A stretch of DNA of 64,000 nt from Macrotrachela quadricornifera (GCA_022393335.1 JAJEKB010021185.1:477782-541781); one strand, 5' to 3'; positions 35,961 through 48,933 are shown, numbered from the stretch's first letter. Notes: a model not told the origin generated them from the sequence alone. A program made the numbers and translations.

Positions 35961-38900
35961 AACGATAACAAACCATCAACCAAAGGTGATTATAAACCAT
36001 GTGATGATTGCGGTTTAACAAAACATCGTCGTAATGACTGTAAGTGTAAAGAATTCATATGTAATTCTTGTAAGAAAAAAGGTCACCTGGAACGGGTTTG
36101 TCGACAGAAGAAAGGGTCAAATTCAACCAATCACATATCCACCATATATAAGGTTAATGGTACAACTACAACTGATCAATCAACTGTTCAACCATCCACA
36201 ATTACATTACGTATCAATGGTTATACATGTTCAATGGAAGTGGATACCGGAGCTGTAAACACATTTATCGACGCAACGACTTGGCATAAAATTAGTTCTC
36301 CAAATCTTCATCCATCAAAGCTTAAACTTAAGTGTTATAGTGGTTCAACATTACACATTAAAGGTGAATGTTTAGTGAATGTAGTATATAATAATAATTC
36401 ATTTCAATTACCAATCGTCATTGTTCATTCTTCCCGTCCTTCACTTCTTGGTCTTCAATGGACTTACAAATTAAAAATGGATTTAAATCATATCATTCAT
36501 GGTTCAAATAATGCTGGAAACTACGTACACAAAATTGTTGAAAATGTCAACCTTCAGCAAATAATACAAAAGTACCAATCAGTATTAAATGATAAATTAG
36601 GCTATTGCACAAAGGTTAAGGCTCGTATCCAGCTAAAGACAGATGCCCAACCAAAATTTTATAAAGCTCGAACAATACCATTTGCCTATGCAGACGCTGT
36701 TAAAGAAGAAATTCAACGTAATGTAATAGCTGGTATTCTTCAACGCCTCGATACATCCGAATGGGTAGCACCCATCGTTCCCCTTAAGAAACCTAATGGA
36801 AAGATTCGCATATGTGGAGATTTTAAAGTGACTATTAATCCACAGATTTGGATTGATCAATATCCCATACCTTCGATTGACGAATTACTTGCGCGTGTAA
36901 ATAATGGCATTAAATTTACCAAATTAGATTTGTCTGATGCTTATCTACAGATCGAGTTGGATGATGATAGTAAAAAGTTAGTGGTGATGAATATTCCTAT
37001 GGGATTATTTAGGTATAATCGGATGCCGTTTGGTATTTCAAACGCACCAGTTATTTTTCAACGCGTAATTGATCAAGTCATTTCCGGCATTCCTAATTCT
37101 GTTGCTTATCTCGATGATATATTAATCACCGGTAAAACAGAACAAGAACATTTACAAACACAGGACATGGTTTTATCTCGATTATCAGAGTTTGGGTTTA
37201 CTTGTAACCCGTCTAAATGTTCATTTTTCAGGGATGAAGTGACGTACTTGGGTTACATAATCGATAAATATGGAAAGCGCCCAGATTCAAAGAGAATCGA
37301 TGCAATTACTCGAATGCCTGTACCACAAAATGTTATACAACTGGAATCTTTCATCGGCAAGGTGAAGTATTACAGAAATTTTAATGAGAAGTTTTCAACG
37401 AAATGCAAAGTACTCAACAAATTACGACATTGGCACATTTCAATTTCAACCTGCCTCTTATATTATATACTGATGCATCTCAATACGGGATAGGAGCCGT
37501 CATTATGCATCGTTACAATGACGGATCCGAACGACCGATCGCACATGCATCAAGAACATTGACTAAAGCTGAACAAAACTACGGTCAAATAGAAAAGGAA
37601 GCTTTATCAATTGTTTATGGTGTTAAAAAGTTTCATCAATATTTAATTGGTCTAAATTTTGAATTAAATACAGATCATAGACCTTTATTAGCAATTTTTA
37701 ATCCAACTAAACCACTTCCAGCAACTACAGCAAATCGTTTACACAGATGGGCAATATTTTTAATAGAATATACTTACGATATTCGTTTCAAAACCTACAC
37801 ATTGTCATGCTAATGCCGATGCATTATCCCGTTTACCACCTCCACATGACGATTCAACTGTTGATGAGGATACATTGACCATTAATTTTATTCAAGCAGA
37901 ATTAGAAGATAAATGACCCGTAAAGGCTACTGAAATCGCTTCAGCAGCTGATAAAGATAAGGTACTTAAATTGGTACAAAAGTTTACTCTTACGAAATGG
38001 CCTGATTCAAAAATAAAATGCAAAGAACTTCTTCCATATTTTAATCATCGACATTCTCTATCGGTAGTGAATGGTTGTATCTTGCGAGATATACAAATAA
38101 TTATACCATCATTATTACAGGGACGAGTTCTTCGAAGGTTACACGATACCCATCTTGGTACTGTTAAAATGAAACAATTGGCTCGATCATATTGCTGGTG
38201 GCCCAGTATCAACAAGGATATTGAAGAAATTACACGTTCATGTACAATTTGTCCACAACTGCAACCAATGCCAAAACAACAATACAAATCATGGGACGAA
38301 CCACCTCACGTTTGGTCTCGTGTTCATATGGATTTCCTTGGTCCAATATGGAATTCTAAATGGTTAGTGTTAATCGATGCTAAATCAAAGTTTCCAGTAG
38401 TAATTGATATGGGAAATAATACTTCTGGCACGAATCTTATTCAAGCTTTAGAACAAGTCATTGACTGGTTTCGTCCACCTCACACGATAGTTTCTGATAA
38501 TAGTCCTCCATTTAATAGCTATGAATTAATACAATTCTACGATAAATATGGTATCAAACACGTAACATCTGCGCCTTATCATCCAGCTAGTAATGGAATT
38601 GCTGAACGATTTGTTCGTTGTTTCAAAGAAGCACTGCTCAAAGAACAAAGTTCAGGTCAAGTTGATAAACCAACAGCATTAAGACGAATACTTCGAACTT
38701 ATCGGTGGAGTCCTCATACAACTACTGGTATAAGTCCTGCTAATTCGATGTTACAACATTCAGTTAGAACTGAATTTTATATCATGGAACCTACTAATAC
38801 ACCGGAAGAAACACAAACTTCGAAATATTCCGTTGGACAATTAGTATGGATGTTAAAGTATATATTAAATAAACGCCCACAATGGAAATCAGCTATTATT

Positions 38901-39128
38901 ATGAAGACTATTAGTTCAATGGTGTATGAAGTGCAATCAATCGATGGACAACGACATAATCGACATCAAAACCAACTACGTCTTCGTTTTTATTCAAAAT
39001 CTCAGTCAATTGATGATCTGGCTAAATCAAAGTCGAACAACCAATCGACAACACCTATACGTAAATCTACCGCAGCCCCAAGATATCCACAATGTATTCG
39101 TCGACCTCCAGATCGTTATAGTCCATGA
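35919..39128 (+). pseudogene. pol of the Ty3/gypsy element: protease, RT, RNase H, integrase
   Basis: Frame 35919-37493 carries a CCHC knuckle (CNSCKKKGHLERVC), the aspartic protease active site VDTGAVNTF, and RT motifs (IRICGDFKV, KLDLSDAYLQIEL, FGISNAP, AYLDDILI with the catalytic YLDD, SFFRDEVTYLGY). RNase H (LYTDASQYGIGAV, EKEALSIVY, TDHRPLL) is in another frame (37403-37813), with the RT connection apparently shortened near 37415. HANADALSRLPP follows after a further frame change at about 37800, and a TGA at 37914-37916 precedes the integrase (HDTH and CTIC zinc residues, HMDFLG, VSDNSPPF and GIAERFV as the D-D-E triad). Ends at 39128 just before the polypurine tract. Confidence 0.9.
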
Positions 39129-39147
39129 ACATTTTTAAGGTGGGAGA

Positions 39148-39433
39148 TGTAGGTATTATTTCAACATATCTAGGTACATATATTGGAATATACCTTATCG
39201 ATGTTAGGACTTTTCCCTTTTGTTCTTCTATTACATATATACATGGATTTATCCTTTTTCTATTATATATGTATGGGATTATTCTTCTTTCCTTAAGTAT
39301 ATATACGTGTGCACTTCTTCATATGCGGCACACATATACACTGCTCTTGGTTTTTCTATCGTTCCTTATTGTCTTTTCTCTTCTTCCTGTTATTTTCTGA
39401 TAAACAAGAACTTACATATTACGATCATCTACA
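39148..39433 (+). repeat. Right LTR
   Basis: 286 bp, paired with 34945-35231 and followed immediately by the GTTTC target duplication. Confidence 0.95.
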
Positions 39434-40033
39434 GTTTCATACAGTCTGAAATGAATTTTATTAGCATATAATTAGAAGCATTTGGAAATGTTTCAGAATA
39501 AAATAATCTTTAAAACAGATTATTATACGAAGTCCAAAATTTCAAACATCATACTGTTAACGTGTATCGGTATGCTTTTTCTTACATCTACTTGTATGAT
39601 TACAAAATATACAAGATTTTCGTGAAATTTTTCCTGTATCGTTGACGGAACTAGAGATGGAAAATGACGTGGAGTAAGACGTATGGAATTACCTCCGATA
39701 GTCGGGTAACCATTTGGAGTCTTGAGTTGAGTCCATATTTCAATCTGTTGTCGAATCAGTTCACTTTGAAAATCGCCAAACCGAGTAGTTTTTTATGCTC
39801 CATTTTAAATAGCATTAGAACAAGATAGAATGTGAGAAGCAGGCGTATCAGAACGCAGAAGAGAGCACATGAATACACATATATAATGCGGGACGATGAA
39901 GCAATAATATTCCCAAAATAAGAGAAAAAGAGAAAAGTCTTGTCGAATGAGTCTAAATAATATTATAATGACGGGGACATTTGCAAAAAAAGTTCAACAC
40001 GCATATATACGTGCCCCGTAACCAAAGGGTTAA

Positions 40034-40636
40034 AATATTATTTTACTTTTTTTTCGAAGTGTAATAAAAATAAAGTAGCAGTCCTGTTTTGAATCAATTA
40101 GAAAATTTAAAATAAAAGTCAGCTTATAGTGGATAATAAAAGTAGTTATTCTATAAATCAAAATGCATTTAAATGACTATTTTTTCATTATTGATTTGAC
40201 AGGATTATTGGTTGTTGATTTCAGCTGCTGTTACTCTCTTTATGTGATTATATGCATCACACCACCCTTTTTACTCGTTAATATTTTGCATTACCTCTCT
40301 CTATCTAATTATATGCGTCACGCCACCTTTTTCTTCCTTTTGTATTTACATTCTCTTTCTTGTTTACATGGTATAGCTTTTTTGTTTTTATGACGCAAAT
40401 ATACTAATATCGTCACATATATTTTAAATTAGATCTGCCTTTGTCTCTATAGAAAGAGATACCTTTTTCTAGCTCCTATATTATATCACTCATCGTTTTT
40501 CGATTATATTTTTTTATCTTATACTCATTATCCCATCACGTATGACGCACAGAATAAAAATAATAAGCATTATTCAATCATTTTACCGAACGTAAGAAAA
40601 TTTTTTACTTATTATTTCTCTATTGTCAACAATTAC
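40034..40636. other. Region upstream of the satellite-intron gene
   Basis: Contains a twice-repeated stretch: ATTATATGCATCACACCACCC near 40247 and ATTATATGCGTCACGCCACC near 40309, about 62 bp apart, with TGACGCA/TGACGCAC motifs near 40392 and 40541. These may be upstream control sites of the gene at 40734; no gene is present. Confidence 0.35.
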
Positions 40637-40644
40637 TATATAAG
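40637..40644 (+). promoter_or_regulatory. TATA box of the small secreted-peptide gene
   Basis: TATATAAG, 90 bp before the ATG at 40734, with a plausible transcription start in the ATTATTATCAC that follows about 25-30 bp downstream. Well-formed TATA boxes are otherwise rare in this AT-rich window only in the sense of position; the call rests on spacing to the signal-peptide ORF. Confidence 0.55.
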
Positions 40645-40733
40645 CACGGGATTATTATCACAAAATTATAAACATACATTTATTCTAAGTAATCCAACGA
40701 ATTACATTTCAACACTACCTAACAAACTGCAAA

Positions 40734-43700
40734 ATGATTAGCACCAAAATCTTACCATATTTGGTTCTTGTATTGATGTGTTTCGCAGCAATTTGCCCAG
40801 CTCAACTACTGTACAAAAACCGTACGTACGTATGATTAACCAACGCACAATTCATTCGTTTCTTATCCAATTAAATTAATCAATAAACATCTAATTCAAT
40901 ACATGTAAATTACAAACATAGTCAAATATGAATTTTCTATTGTTCAATTGATATCTTTCCGTTGATTATTCCAAAAATAGAAATTACATCTCGTGAATCT
41001 ATGAAATATTTGGATAGAACTTCAAAAGTCAACTCTGAAGTGAATAAAATATTTGATTAGAATCTCACCGTTCGAAGTGTACATGTCTCGTCTGTTTGCC
41101 TATCATATAATAAACTCAAAATACTACATTCTGATTGAAGAAATATATTTGAATAGAAACATCTTAAAAATTATTCTTTTATTAAATTTTCATCAACCAT
41201 ACAATCAATTAGAAATATTCTCTTTGATTTCAGTTAAATATTTGACAAGAATATTCCTATAAATTATTCAATGATTCTCTGCTCGTCAATCATAAATCAA
41301 CACGAAAATTTTTATTTGAGTACCAAAATATATGTGCAAATAATCTTCGTTTAAATTACTCCTTTGTCCGGTGTCTACCAACCCTTTAATACACGTGAAA
41401 TATTTTATCGAATTTCAGAAATATATTTCAATAGAATGTTAATGTGAATTATTCTACTATCATATGTTTATCAATCATATAATCAACTCAAAATATTTGG
41501 ATCTAATTAATATTTAAATTTCAATATGATTATATTTTGAATTATTCCTTCATTATACGTTTGTCAATTATATAACCAACAAAAAATATTTTGTCAGTTT
41601 TCAGAACTATATTTGAAGAAGATCTTGGTTGAAAATATCCATTTATTACATGTTTCTCTATTATATAATCACGTCAAAATATTTTCTTCGGAATAAAAAC
41701 TATAGTTCTATAGAAACGTCTTATATATTATCCTTTTAAAATGTGTTCATCAGTCATTTAATCAATTCATAATAATTAACCTGCATTTAAAATTATAATT
41801 TAACATAAACCTAATGCAAATTATTCTTCGTATATATGCTTCTCAATCTTAAAATGAAATTATAATATTCTATCCAACTCGAGAAAAATAATTCAACAAA
41901 AACTTGTTATAAAATATTCCTTTATTGTATTTTCGTCAATCGAATTATCAACATAAAATATTTGATTAAAACTGAGATATATATTTGAATAGAATTTTGG
42001 TATAAATTATTTCTTTATTGTATCTTCGTCATGTACATAATCAACTAGTAATAATTAATACACATTGAAAATCATATACGTATAGAATCGTGGTGTACAA
42101 TATTCCTTTGTTCTATGTTCGTTAAACATATAAATAACGATAAATATTCTCTTCGAATTAAAAAACTATACATGAATCAACTTTTGGTGAAAATTATTCA
42201 TAAGTTTTGTGTTTATCAAATGTATAATCGAAACAGAATAATCGATTGAAATTCACATGTATATTTCCATAGAAATTTGATAGAAATTATTCTCTTACTA
42301 TTTGCATGTCAATCATTTAATTAACTTCGAATATGTAAGTTATAATGCGAAATATATTTTAAAACAAACTTGATATAAATTACATTTTTATCATATACTC
42401 ATCAATCATGGAATTACTATCAAATATTTTTTTCGAATTTAAATATATATATGAACAGAATTTTGCTGTGAATTATTCATTCATAATGTATTTGTCAATC
42501 ATAAAACTCAGCATGAAATATTTTATTGAAATAGAGAAATGTATTTAAATCAAATCTTAGTCTGAATTATTTCTTTATTATGTTTTCATTCCTCATATAA
42601 TCAATACAAAAAATTTTCGAATTGAAAAATAAAGTTGAATAGAATTCTGTTAGAAATTATATATTTATTATTTGTTTTTTAGTAATAGAACAAATTCGAA
42701 ATATATAATTTGTAATGATAAAAATATTTTAATCAAAATTTGGTAAAAATTATTTTGTTATTGTAAGTTTGTTAAACATATAAGAAATTTAAAATATTTT
42801 TTCTAAAATAAGAATTTTAGTTGAATAGAATATTCTTGTGAATTATTATTTTATTTTGTTTTCTTTAATCATATAATCAATATGAAATATTTAATTTGAA
42901 TAGATAAATATATTTTAACAGAAATTTCGTGTGAGTTATTCGTTTACTATGTAGTCGTCAATTATATTATCTATTAGAAAAATTTATTTTTAAAGAAAAA
43001 ATATCTTACAATAGAACCATCTTATGAATCATTCCTTTATTGTCTTATGATAAACTATATGATCAACTTGAAATATTTAACTCATATTTAGAAATATATT
43101 TCAATAGATACTTGATATCAATTATTCCTTTATTATGTTTTCATCCTTTTGAAAATTATGATAAGATATTAAAATTGAAATTAAGATATACATTTTAATA
43201 AGAAGTTCATAAAGGTCATTCCATTATAGTGTATTCATCAATCATATAAATTAGTTGAAATATTAAAATTATATTGAAAACTATATTTTAATAGAAGGTT
43301 AATCTAAATTATTCCATTATTGTCTATATATCAACCGTATAAAGACTGGAAATGTTTTTTTACAATTAACAAATATAATTTCATTGTATTTTGGTGTAAA
43401 ATATTTCTTTATTCTATGATTTGTAATTGTAACATCAATTAGAAATATATTCTTCTATTTGAAAAGTATAATTGTATGAAATATTCTTATAAATTTATCC
43501 GTTATTATGTCTTTATCAATTATATAATGAACTAGCAAATACTCAAATCTTATGGAGAAAAATATTTCAATAGATAATTCATATGAATTATCCTTTTCTT
43601 TATATAAATGTAAACTCAATAATTATCTTGAAATATTTTCGAAATGAAAAATATATTTGAATAGAATTTTCTTAAGAAATATTTTTCTATTATGTCTTCA

Positions 43701-46700
43701 TCAGTTATATAATCAATTCGAAATATTTAAATTTTATTAAAAAATATAGTTTAATATAAAGTTGATGTGAATTATTCATTTATCATGTATTCATCATTTA
43801 TATAATTAATAGAAAATATTTTCTTTAAAATGAGAAATATAATTAAGTAAAATCCTACTAGAATTTATATTTTTATTACATCTTCGTTAATAATATAATA
43901 AATTTCAAACATATAACTAATATAAATAACAATATTTTAATGAAAATTTAATTCAAATCATTCTTTTATTCTATTTTCATTAATAAAATAAATATTTTGA
44001 AATATTTCTTTTGAATTCATCAATATAATTAAATAGATTTTTGTTGTGAATTATTTTTCTACTATGTATTTTTTAGTCATATAATTCGAAGGAGATATTT
44101 AATTATAATTGAATAATATAATTTAATAGAATCTTGCTATGAATTATTTCTTTATCGTATATTGATTAATTCTAGAATCTATTGAAAATATTTTTCTTCT
44201 ATTTTTAAATATATTTGAATAGAATTTTCCTACAAATTATTTTTTACCTGTGTATTCATCAATTATATGATAAAATTGAAATATTTAAGTCACAAATGAT
44301 AAATATATTTGAATAAAAAAATGATATAAATCATTCATTTATTATTGATTGTAAATAATATAATTAATTCGAATGATTAAACTAGAATTGAGAAATATAT
44401 TTAAAGAGAAATTTGGTATGAGTTATTTATTTATTATATACTTCTTAATTATTTAATTAAACTGAAATATTTAGTTCGATTTAATAAATATATTTTAATA
44501 GAATATTGATATGAATTAGTTTTTTATGATATGATCAAGATTTATATTATTAATACAAAGGTATTTTTGAATAGAGATATTTATTTGAATAGTATCTTAG
44601 TATAAATTAGTTTTTTATTGTTTATTCATCATTTGTATAATCAATTCAAGATATTTTTTTCGAATGAAAATGTATACTTGAACAGAAACATGTTGGGAAT
44701 TATTCTTTTATTGTATATTGATAAATAATAAAATTGGATTGAAACATTAGTTTTTCAATTGAGAAATATAAAGGAATAGAATTGTCTTACTTATTATTCT
44801 ATTATTAAATGTTCATCAGTATTCGAATTAATAGAAAATATTTTATTGAATTTAATAAATATATATAAATAAAATTTTGGTAGAAATTATTTCTTAATTA
44901 TGAAATTATTAATTGTATAACTAATAATATATATTTAATAAATATTAAGAAATTAATTTGGATTAAATATTTCTGTAAAATATTCATTTATTATATCTTT
45001 TGAAATTCTAGAATTAATTTTGAAAAACTTTTTTTGAATTGAGAAATGTATATGATTAGATATTTAATATGAATTATTCTTTATTTATATATCATTCAAT
45101 AATATAGTCAATTGAAAATATTTAATTGAAATTGAATAAATAAATTTCGATTGAAAATTTGATATGTATTATGTCTTTATTATATAATCGTGAATTATAA
45201 TAATAGTTGGGTATATATTAATTTGTATTGAGAAATATATTTTAATTAAAACATAATATAAATTATTCGTTTATGATGTGTGTTATTAATCATGTAATTA
45301 ATTCGAAATATTTTCTCTAAATTAAAGAATGTAGTTTAATAGAATTTTATTATTATATAGTCTTTTATGTTATATTTGTCTATCATATAATCAATAGGAA
45401 ATGTTTGATTGAAATTGAGGAATATAAATGAATAGATTTCTGTTGAGAATTATTCATTTATTATTGTTATTAATAGTATAATCAAGTAGAAATATTTTTT
45501 TTTTAAATTAAGAAATATATTTGAAAAGAATTCTGTTGGTATAGAATATTTCTTTGTTATGTATTTATTCTTTATATATTTATATGAAAATATTTTTTTC
45601 AAATAGAAAAATTTAATAAAATAGATTCTTGCTATAAATAATTCATTTAGTATTTGTTTAATAATATTATAATAAATTTAAAATATTTAACTTGTATTAA
45701 TAAATATATTATAATTAAAAGATAATATGAATTATTCTATTCTTGTATATTTGTCAATTGTATAATCATATAAAAATATATTTTTTTTGAATTATTAGAT
45801 ATAGATGAATAGGATTTTGTTGAGAATTATTCGTTTAATTTATGTTCATCTATTTAATAATAAAAATAAAATATTTGATTATAATTAAGAATTATTTAGG
45901 AGAAGAATTCTGGTGTAAATTATTCATTTATTTTATATTAATGAATTGTATAATTAATTTGTAATATTTTATTAAAATTAAGAAATATATTTTAATAGAA
46001 ATTTGGTATAAATTATTCTTATATCATTAGTTTGTTAATTATATAATCAATTAAAAATATTTAGTTTTAAACGAATGATATATTTTATTAGAATTTTGCT
46101 ATGAATTATTTCTTTATTATCTATATGTAAATTGTAAAATTAATGGAAATTATTTTTCTTTGAGTTATTGAATATATTTTAATAAAACCTTAATTTAAAT
46201 TAATCGATTATTGTGTGTTAATGAATGAAAGAATCAATGTGAAAATATTTTCTTTAAGTTTAGAAATATAATTGAATAAAATTCTGTTGGTGTAAATTAT
46301 TCTTTGATAATGTATTTGTAAATCATATAATCAATAAGAAATATATTTTATTTGAATTGAAAATAATATTTTAATAGAATATTGTAATTAATTATTCTTT
46401 TATTGTGTAATGATTAATTGTATAATCAGATGAAAATATTTAATTCATTTTGAATAATATAATTCAATAGAAATATTTAAGAATTAATTTTTTATTGTGT
46501 ATTTGAGAATAAAATAATAAATAGAAAATATTTTTTTTTTATTTGAAAAATATAGTTGAATAGAATTTTGTTAGGAATGATATATTTATTGTGTTATTGT
46601 TAATAATATATTGAATTGAAAACACATAACTCTTTAAGATAAATATATTATAATATAAAATTCCTATGAATTATTCTATTAATATCTATTAGTGAATATT

Positions 46701-48236
46701 ATAATTAATTGAAAATATTTTATTTTTATTAAGAAATATATTTTAATATAAATTTGGTATGAATTATTTTTTGATTGTGTATTTATTAAAAGATAGAATT
46801 AATTGAAAATATTTTTTTAGAATTGAAATATATATTTGAATAATAGATTACTACAAATTATTCTTATATTATAAATTTATAAATTGTATAATGAATTCAA
46901 AATACATTTTTTTTATTGAGAAATTTATTGGAATATAATCTTGGTATTAATTAATCAGTTAGTATGTAATGGTAAATGATATGATCTATTCGAAATATTT
47001 TTTCTCAAATTAATAAATATAGTTGAATAGAATTATATTAAAGATTCTCCATGTATCATGCGTTCATTAATTGTAAAATAAAGATGAAACTATTGCTTGA
47101 AATTAAGAAATATAGTTAAATAAAATTTTCTTATGAATTATTCTATTATTTTGTATTAGTTAATAATGTAATTAATTAGAAATATGTAACTCATGATGAG
47201 AAATATATTCAAATAGAATATTCGTTTGTATTATTTATTTATAATGTATTGATAAATTGAATAATAAATAGGAAATATTTCATTGAAATTAAGAAATATA
47301 TATCAATAGAATGTTGATGTAGATTATTACTTTACTGTATGATTGTCAATTATATAAATAAGTTGAAATATTTTTTTAGAATAGAGAAATATATTTGAAT
47401 AGAATCTTGATATAGAGTATTCTTTTTTTATGTGTTGATTAGTAATATAATAAATTAGAAAAATTTAAGGCGTAAGTAAAAATATATTGGAATAAAATAT
47501 TCGTCGTTTGGATCATTCGTTTTTTTGTGTGTTTGTTAATTGTATAATCAATAGGAAATTTTTGTTTTTGAATAGAGAAATATTGTTGAATAGAATTGTC
47601 GTGTGATTTATTATGTTACTATGTGTTCGTTATTTGTATAATAACATCTAAGTATTTTTTTTGAATTGATAGATATTATTTAGTAGAATCTTCGTATGAA
47701 TTATGCCATTATCATGTGTTTATAAGCCGTGTATTTGATAAATAATATTGATTTCGAATTCAAGAATATATTTTGATAGAATTTTGCTCTAAATTTTTCA
47801 TTTTTCATGTGTTCGTGAATCTTAGTATTAAGACAGAATAATTGATTAGAATTGAAAACTATATTTCAATAGAAAGTTATTATGAATTATTGCTTTTTTA
47901 TTTATTCTTTAATCGTATCATCAATTTCAAATATTTTTATAGTATTATGAAATATATTTGAATAGAATTTTCGCAACAAGAAATAATTTAGGTTTGTAAT
48001 GTAACAATAGTATTTCAATGAATAATTCGTCGAGAGAATGTTCTGATATTTTGTTTCATTATTTGTATATTTTTGTTTGGGTTTATCATATTTAGTATTT
48101 TATGATTTTGAATATATTCAGTTCTTTTTTTTTGCTTAGGACGGATGCCACACAAACAAGTCGATATAAAAGATCAGCTGCTATCATCAATCATTATCAA
48201 AAAACATTCTGTTCTTGCTTTCTTTTAATTAGTTAG
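40734..48236 (+). CDS. Small secreted peptide precursor with a 7.3-kb satellite-filled intron
   Basis: Exon 1 (from 40734) encodes a clear signal peptide, MISTKILPYLVLVLMCFAAI, then CPAQLLYKN, and runs into GTACGTACGTATGA, which holds three possible donors at 40822, 40826 and 40830. Exon 2 starts at 48140 after a strong acceptor (TTCTTTTTTTTTGCTTAG). Donor 40826 gives 62 aa ending at TAG 48234-48236, with a dibasic YKR site and a Cys-Ser-Cys near the end (INHYQKTFCSCFLLIS); donor 40822 gives 58 aa (RRMPHKQVDIKDQLL..., TAA 48226-48228); donor 40830 gives 41 aa (TYDGCHTNKSI, TAA 48167-48169). I prefer the 62-aa form because of the cleavage site, but which is used is unknown. AATAAA is at 48332. 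Function unknown: a secreted hormone-like or defence peptide is possible. Confidence 0.55.
40980..47990. repeat. Degenerate ~93-bp tandem satellite filling the intron
   Basis: Each unit has a core like AAATATATTTGAATAGAA, then TTxxGGTATxAATTATTC, TTTATTATGT, TCATCAATTATATAATCAAT and GAAATATT. Core positions near 41981, 42076, 42166, 42263, 42354, 42447, 42541, 42630 and 42727 give a mean spacing of 93 bp; 47391 and 47951 are six units apart. About 75 monomers are implied. Units are strongly diverged by substitutions and small indels, yet the period is held over 7 kb. Short ORFs inside (for example 41053-41262) are chance. Confidence 0.85.
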
Positions 48237-48331
48237 TTATGCTTTCTGCTGCTTCCAATTTAAATGTTTCCTTCTCTCTTAGTCTTGTATATCTATTTTT
48301 TGTATAATTTATAATAATAATAATTATTTTC

Positions 48332-48337
48332 AATAAA
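48332..48337 (+). terminator. Polyadenylation signal of the satellite-intron gene
   Basis: AATAAA about 95 bp after the preferred stop codon, in a TA-rich 3' region (TTATTTTCAATAAAATAAACG). Confidence 0.6.
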
Positions 48338-48933
48338 ATAAACGTATTATAAACATACTCATCTTGTTTTCTTGGAAAGATCATGAAATAACTGGAGATT
48401 ATTCATTCAGTTTATCTATTAGAATAACTATGAAATGACACTACCGATATCGTTCTTCTGAAAATGAGATTCTCATCAGGATTCAGAACTGTCATTGAAT
48501 ATTGTATATTATAATTCTATTCTATTAAAGTTTAAAGCAATCTTTATTAATATTACTGCTAATATTTAAAGTAATTTCAAAAGTTAGTTTTTTGCTCAGC
48601 TGCTTTCAATTATAATAAATGTTATCAACAGGTAAAAACGTGTTTGTTACATCAATCCAACATTCATCCATTTTGATGACGCACAAGAGTATGAGAGGAA
48701 GACTATACAGGTATTTCAGATAAGCTGTCATCTTGAATATAATAGTGATTGATTGCGTACTGAATATTCCTATGATATTTTTCACAATAAAATTTCGTAT
48801 ATAAATAATACACTATACGTCAATCTAAGCCTTCATCAATTTTAACTGTGTACAAAAGTAAAGGCGACGTATTGCAAAAAAAAACAAAATATATATTCAA
48901 AAATAAATGATTTCTATTGAATTTATTTGCATA

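Larger units (their letters stand above)
34945..39433 (+). mobile_element. Ty3/gypsy LTR retrotransposon, decayed
   Basis: 4.49-kb element with LTRs at 34945-35231 and 39148-39433 (both TGTAGG...ATCTACA) and a perfect 5-bp target duplication GTTTC at 34940-34944 and 39434-39438. A primer-binding-site candidate TTGGCGACGAGAG follows the left LTR and a purine tract AAGGTGGGAGA precedes the right one. Gene order gag, zinc knuckle, protease, RT, RNase H, integrase is that of Ty3/gypsy. Several frameshifts and stops (see the gag and pol entries) mean it cannot encode its proteins intact. Confidence 0.95.
34895..40033. mobile_element. piggyBac-like MITE, interrupted by an LTR retrotransposon
   Basis: Left end TTAACCCTTTGGTTACGGAG (34895-34914) and right end CCCCGTAACCAAAGGGTTAA (40014-40033) form inverted repeats with 18 of 20 positions matching, flanked by or including the TTAA duplicated by piggyBac transposases. 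Removing the LTR element and one copy of its duplication leaves about 645 bp with no coding capacity, so this was a non-autonomous element before the retrotransposon landed in it. Confidence 0.8.

Noticed and set aside
41053..41262. 69-codon ORF within the satellite
   Set aside because: Falls inside the 93-bp array; neighbouring monomers do not keep the frame.
40980..47990. CRISPR-like or telomeric array
   Set aside because: Units are contiguous and diverged with no conserved repeat/variable spacer alternation, and no CRISPR genes; it is satellite DNA.
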